Positions 6,376 to 8,400 of a DNA stretch of 8,400 nucleotides are shown here, piece after piece. The translations under genes were made by a program, and so were the position numbers. The notes below the pieces were generated by a model. The model ran no database searches. It saw only the letters and a list, made by a program, of their open reading frames with translations, and was not told the origin of the DNA. How positions within the stretch are numbered: the first letter of the stretch is position 1; each line of letters begins with the position of its first letter. Origin of the DNA: Methanocorpusculaceae archaeon UBA425 (GTDB lineage Archaea; Halobacteriota; Methanomicrobia; Methanomicrobiales; Methanocorpusculaceae); NCBI GenBank assembly GCA_002506085.1, contig DAWV01000004.1, forward strand, positions 6,453 to 14,852, written 5' to 3'.

Positions 6376-6459
6376 GACCGCTCCGAAGAGCGGTCTTAGC
6401 AGAGCAAATCTCTGATTTGCGACCAACGCTTTGCCTTGCGACCAAACCGAAGGTTTGCG
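6376..6459 (+). repeat. Composite stem-loop repeat cluster, copy 3
   Basis: Stem-loop 1 (6376-6395) has 8-bp arms GACCGCTC/GAGCGGTC around a CGAA loop. TTAGC follows, then stem-loop 2 (6404-6420, GCAAATC/GATTTGC) and a CAAACC/GGTTTG hairpin (6443-6457). Bases 6428-6459 are identical to 4127-4158. The order of elements matches 4002-4049 and, inverted, 250-295. Confidence 0.85.
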
Positions 6460-6743
6460 CGTGGGCGGGGCGATGCCTTCGAGTGAACCCGGGATTACCC
6501 TATGGATTTTTGGATATACTTCGGTTTCAGGATTCGAAGCCCCCCCGCGTAACTCCTATTGTAAAAAAGAATCCGGGTGATTGTTCACAAATCAAAGATT
6601 TGCTCTCCGACTCGCTTCGCTCGCTTTCTCACCCTGACTTTGCCTTTCTATTGTTCACACATCCTTCGTCGGGTTTGCCGGAGAGCAGGATGAGAATCCC
6701 GGAGAATGCGAGTGATTCCGTGACAATAAATATGAGCCGGCTA

Positions 6744-6749
6744 AAAAAT
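6744..6749 (-). terminator. T-rich tract after the adhesin gene
   Basis: Six T on the minus strand, within the sequence CTATTTTTTAG, begin about five bases after the adhesin stop codon. This is a typical position and composition for an archaeal terminator, although the run is short. Confidence 0.4.
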
Positions 6750-6754
6750 AGGTT

Positions 6755-8400
6755 TTATTCTCTTCTGATAAGAAGAGCCATTCCCACAAGTCCCGCGATG
6801 ATACCAAGTACCGGCACGGGTGAAGACGCGGCTTTTGTCGGGTTTATCGTTGAGCCAAGCACCGTTGGTTCGACCAGAGTTGGACCGGTTGTCGGCGTTG
6901 ATGTCTCTTCTGCTTCCTCTAACGGGAACCAGGATCCATCAACATTGCAGGCAATCATGAACACAGACGTTCTGTCTGATGTAACGGTGAACAGATATTC
7001 TCCGTCGACACGTTCAATCGACGTTATCGTCATTCTCTCCCACTCGTTATTATTATAGCGGAGAATGGAAATATCCTCAGGGGTTAGTCCCTTATTTTCG
7101 AGTACCGATGCATTTACCCTGAACACGAGTGTTACGGAAGTTCCGGAATCTGCCGTGCTGTGAACATCATAAACGTCGAGGTATGAGACCCCGGAAGGTG
7201 CCGCTGCCCCATTGAAATAATCCCTGAACACCGTTACAATAATGGATGATCCGGCTGGATAGCGGAGAGTAAGACCCCCATCGTTCGTCGTGAATATCCC
7301 GTTGGCTGAAACGGGACCAAAGTCTGCGTTGTTATCATCGTTCCCGCCGTTCCCTTCGTTTTCGCTGCTGGTTGGCGTTGGCGTCGGGGTAGGGGTCGGA
7401 TTTACCGTCCAGTTTGCATAGAGTTGTGTGTATCCGAATACGTTATCCGTGGAGAAGTTCCAGGACGTGCCGGAAGCATTGGTAATATTCCAGCCATTGA
7501 ATGTATAGCCTGGTTTTGCCGGAGTTGACGGCTCAGAAATAGTATCATACAAACGGAGATTTGTTATGGTAGAATATTCGACATTACTCACTTCGTCAAG
7601 GTAGAAGTTAACGGTGATATTTTCTATAAGTGACAGATTACTGCCGGTATTTGTCAGAGCACGGGAATTTTCTAATGCCCATATTGTATTCAACGCAAAA
7701 TTGGAAGCCCAATCATCTCTATCCACACTGCCGTATTCCACGACCCTCGCTCCAATGCCGTTAAATGCCGGCGTAATGTTTTTCGCACCGGTGTCTGTCG
7801 CAAGAATTCCGGTTACGTTGATGTAGGTGCCGGTCGCGAGGTACACATCATTGTCTGCATTGACTACTGCAGAGCCGTTCATCCTGAACGTGCCGCCATA
7901 CACATACACCCCGCCGCCACGGTTTGCATTGTTGCCGGATATCGTTCCGCCAGTCATGTTGACCGTGCCGCCACACACATACACCCCTCCGCCAGAATAT
8001 GCAGTATTGCCGGATATCGTTCCATTATTCATCGTGAACGTGCCGCCATACACAACATTCACCCCGCCGCCGTAATAATATGCAGTATTGCCGGATATCG
8101 TTCCGCCATTCATCGTAAACATGCCGCCACAGACATACACCCCGCCGCCAAATACAGCTGTGTTGTTGGATATCATTCCGTCGTTCATCGCGAACATGCT
8201 GCCGCCAGACACATACACCCCGCCACCGTAACAATTTGCATTGTTGCCGGATATCGTTCCATTATTCATCGTGAACGTGCCGCCATACACAACATACACC
8301 CCTCCGCCGTAATAATATGCAGTGTTGCCGGATATCGTTCCGCCGTTCATCGTGAACGTGCCGCTATTCTTAACATCCACCCCGCCGCCATAGGAGGCTG
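6755..8400 (-). CDS. Adhesin-like surface protein, C-terminal part (5' end outside window)
   Basis: The frame runs open to the window edge. The GTG at 8380 is internal, because upstream codons continue the repeat pattern (ASYGGG before VDVKNS). Residues are counted from that GTG (541 in all). Positions 7-167 are tandem 25-27-residue repeats of the type GGTFTMNGGTISGNTAYY-GGGVYV, expected to form a right-handed parallel beta-helix. Positions about 255-325 match an InlB B/Flg_new-type repeat (PGYTFNGWN, LYANW). A Pro-Thr stalk (PT)5 follows near 328-337 and a Gly/Asn/Asp-rich linker after that. Positions about 375-475 resemble a PGF-pre-PGF domain (VTLVFRVNASVLENKGLTPED, then NNEWERM). Another Thr/Pro-rich stretch leads to a C-terminal tail SPVPVLG, a hydrophobic segment and RRE, as in archaeal surface proteins anchored by archaeosortase-like processing. 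It is probably exported and cell-surface exposed; the ligand is unknown. Confidence 0.85.
   Translation of the reverse strand, partial: ASYGGGVDVKNSGTFTMNGGTISGNTAYYYGGGVYVVYGGTFTMNNGTISGNNANCYGGGVYVSGGSMFAMNDGMISNNTAVFGGGVYVCGGMFTMNGGTISGNTAYYYGGGVNVVYGGTFTMNNGTISGNTAYSGGGVYVCGGTVNMTGGTISGNNANRGGGVYVYGGTFRMNGSAVVNADNDVYLATGTYINVTGILATDTGAKNITPAFNGIGARVVEYGSVDRDDWASNFALNTIWALENSRALTNTGSNLSLIENITVNFYLDEVSNVEYSTITNLRLYDTISEPSTPAKPGYTFNGWNITNASGTSWNFSTDNVFGYTQLYANWTVNPTPTPTPTPTSSENEGNGGNDDNNADFGPVSANGIFTTNDGGLTLRYPAGSSIIVTVFRDYFNGAAAPSGVSYLDVYDVHSTADSGTSVTLVFRVNASVLENKGLTPEDISILRYNNNEWERMTITSIERVDGEYLFTVTSDRTSVFMIACNVDGSWFPLEEAEETSTPTTGPTLVEPTVLGSTINPTKAASSPVPVLGIIAGLVGMALLIRRE
7878..8400 (-). 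repeat. In-frame tandem repeats of the adhesin beta-helix
   Basis: Six full units of 75-81 bp and a decayed seventh encode the beta-helix coils, and the array continues past the window edge. Blocks 8009-8127 and 8246-8364 are nearly identical (about seven differences in 119 bases) with an offset of 237 bp, equal to three units. This points to a fairly recent three-unit duplication. The array is coding repeat DNA, not a CRISPR. Confidence 0.85.

Larger units (their letters stand above)
6251..6611. repeat. 361-bp element bounded by 29-bp inverted repeats
   Basis: Positions 6251-6279 and the reverse complement of 6583-6611 agree at 28 of 29 bases. Each arm contains the small palindrome CAAATC/GATTTG (6260-6274 and 6588-6602). 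The interior holds the 45-bp module and a composite stem-loop cluster. No transposase and no clear target-site duplication are seen, so a MITE-like element is possible but unproven. Confidence 0.6.
6131..6754. other. Gene-free region rich in palindromic modules
   Basis: This gap of about 620 bases lies between the adhesin gene's 3' end and the PIN-GNAT promoter. It contains ten A at 6212-6221, 29-bp inverted repeats at 6251-6279 and 6583-6611, the 45-bp module (6283-6327) and a composite stem-loop cluster (6376-6459). Positions 6563-6574 repeat a 12-base string also found at 11-22. An open frame on the plus strand (6267-7058) runs through the repeats and then antisense to the adhesin gene. 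It shows no family resemblance and is not called. Confidence 0.75.

Noticed and set aside
6267..7058. A 263-codon plus-strand open frame running from the repeats into the adhesin 3' end
   Set aside because: The first part is translated repeat modules and the rest is antisense to the adhesin. It has no recognisable family.
7827..8075. Plus-strand frame with repeated PPYTYTPPP-like residues
   Set aside because: It is the antisense reading of the adhesin coding repeats. The sense frame gives a coherent beta-helix protein.
7878..8400. Possible CRISPR array, because of regular repeats
   Set aside because: The units are 75-81 bp, in frame, and similar throughout, with no unique spacers between constant repeats.

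Overview
The window looks archaeal and most likely comes from a methanogen of the order Methanomicrobiales (Methanocorpusculum-like). This is inferred from gene content, since no marker gene for rRNA or methanogenesis is present. The supporting genes are a UPF0212/DUF555 protein, an archaeal-type diphthine-ammonia ligase, a DUF2070 membrane protein, and a surface protein with a PGF-pre-PGF-like domain and an archaeal-type C-terminal anchoring tail. All seven genes lie on the minus strand.

Layout in the direction of transcription, right to left. (1) 8400-6755: the C-terminal part of a large secreted adhesin-like protein. It has a tandem-repeat beta-helix, an InlB/Flg_new-type repeat, a Pro-Thr stalk, a PGF-pre-PGF-like domain and a C-terminal membrane tail; its N-terminus is outside the window. 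(2) 6754-6131: a gene-free stretch packed with short palindromic repeat modules. (3) 6092-4187: a two-gene unit with overlapping ends. It encodes a three-domain PIN nuclease/GNAT acetyltransferase/PUA-fold (EVE- or ASCH-like) protein and a small ASCH-domain protein, with a TATA box just upstream. (4) 4186-3947: a second cluster of the same palindromic modules. (5) 3940-302: a tightly packed four-gene operon of UPF0212, PfkB-family kinase, dph6 and DUF2070, whose junctions overlap by 11 bp or are separated by 1 bp. (6) 301-1: a third cluster of palindromic modules with an oligo-T tract that may end the operon.

The operon looks like ordinary chromosomal housekeeping: diphthamide synthesis on elongation factor 2, a probable sugar or nucleoside kinase, and two conserved archaeal proteins of unknown function. 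The PIN-GNAT-PUA/ASCH pair looks like an accessory cassette. It is more AT-rich than its neighbours in spot counts, and repeat clusters sharing identical 32-bp and 17-bp segments in direct orientation bracket it. Its domain set (RNA nuclease, acetyltransferase, two PUA-like nucleic-acid readers) suggests RNA modification, RNA surveillance or a conflict system, but no function is proven.

The other main observation is the repeat family. A variable 8-9-bp stem-loop, a constant TTAGC spacer and a second stem-loop (CAAATC/GATTTG) recur in the same order. Different copies carry compensatory base changes, so pairing rather than sequence is preserved.
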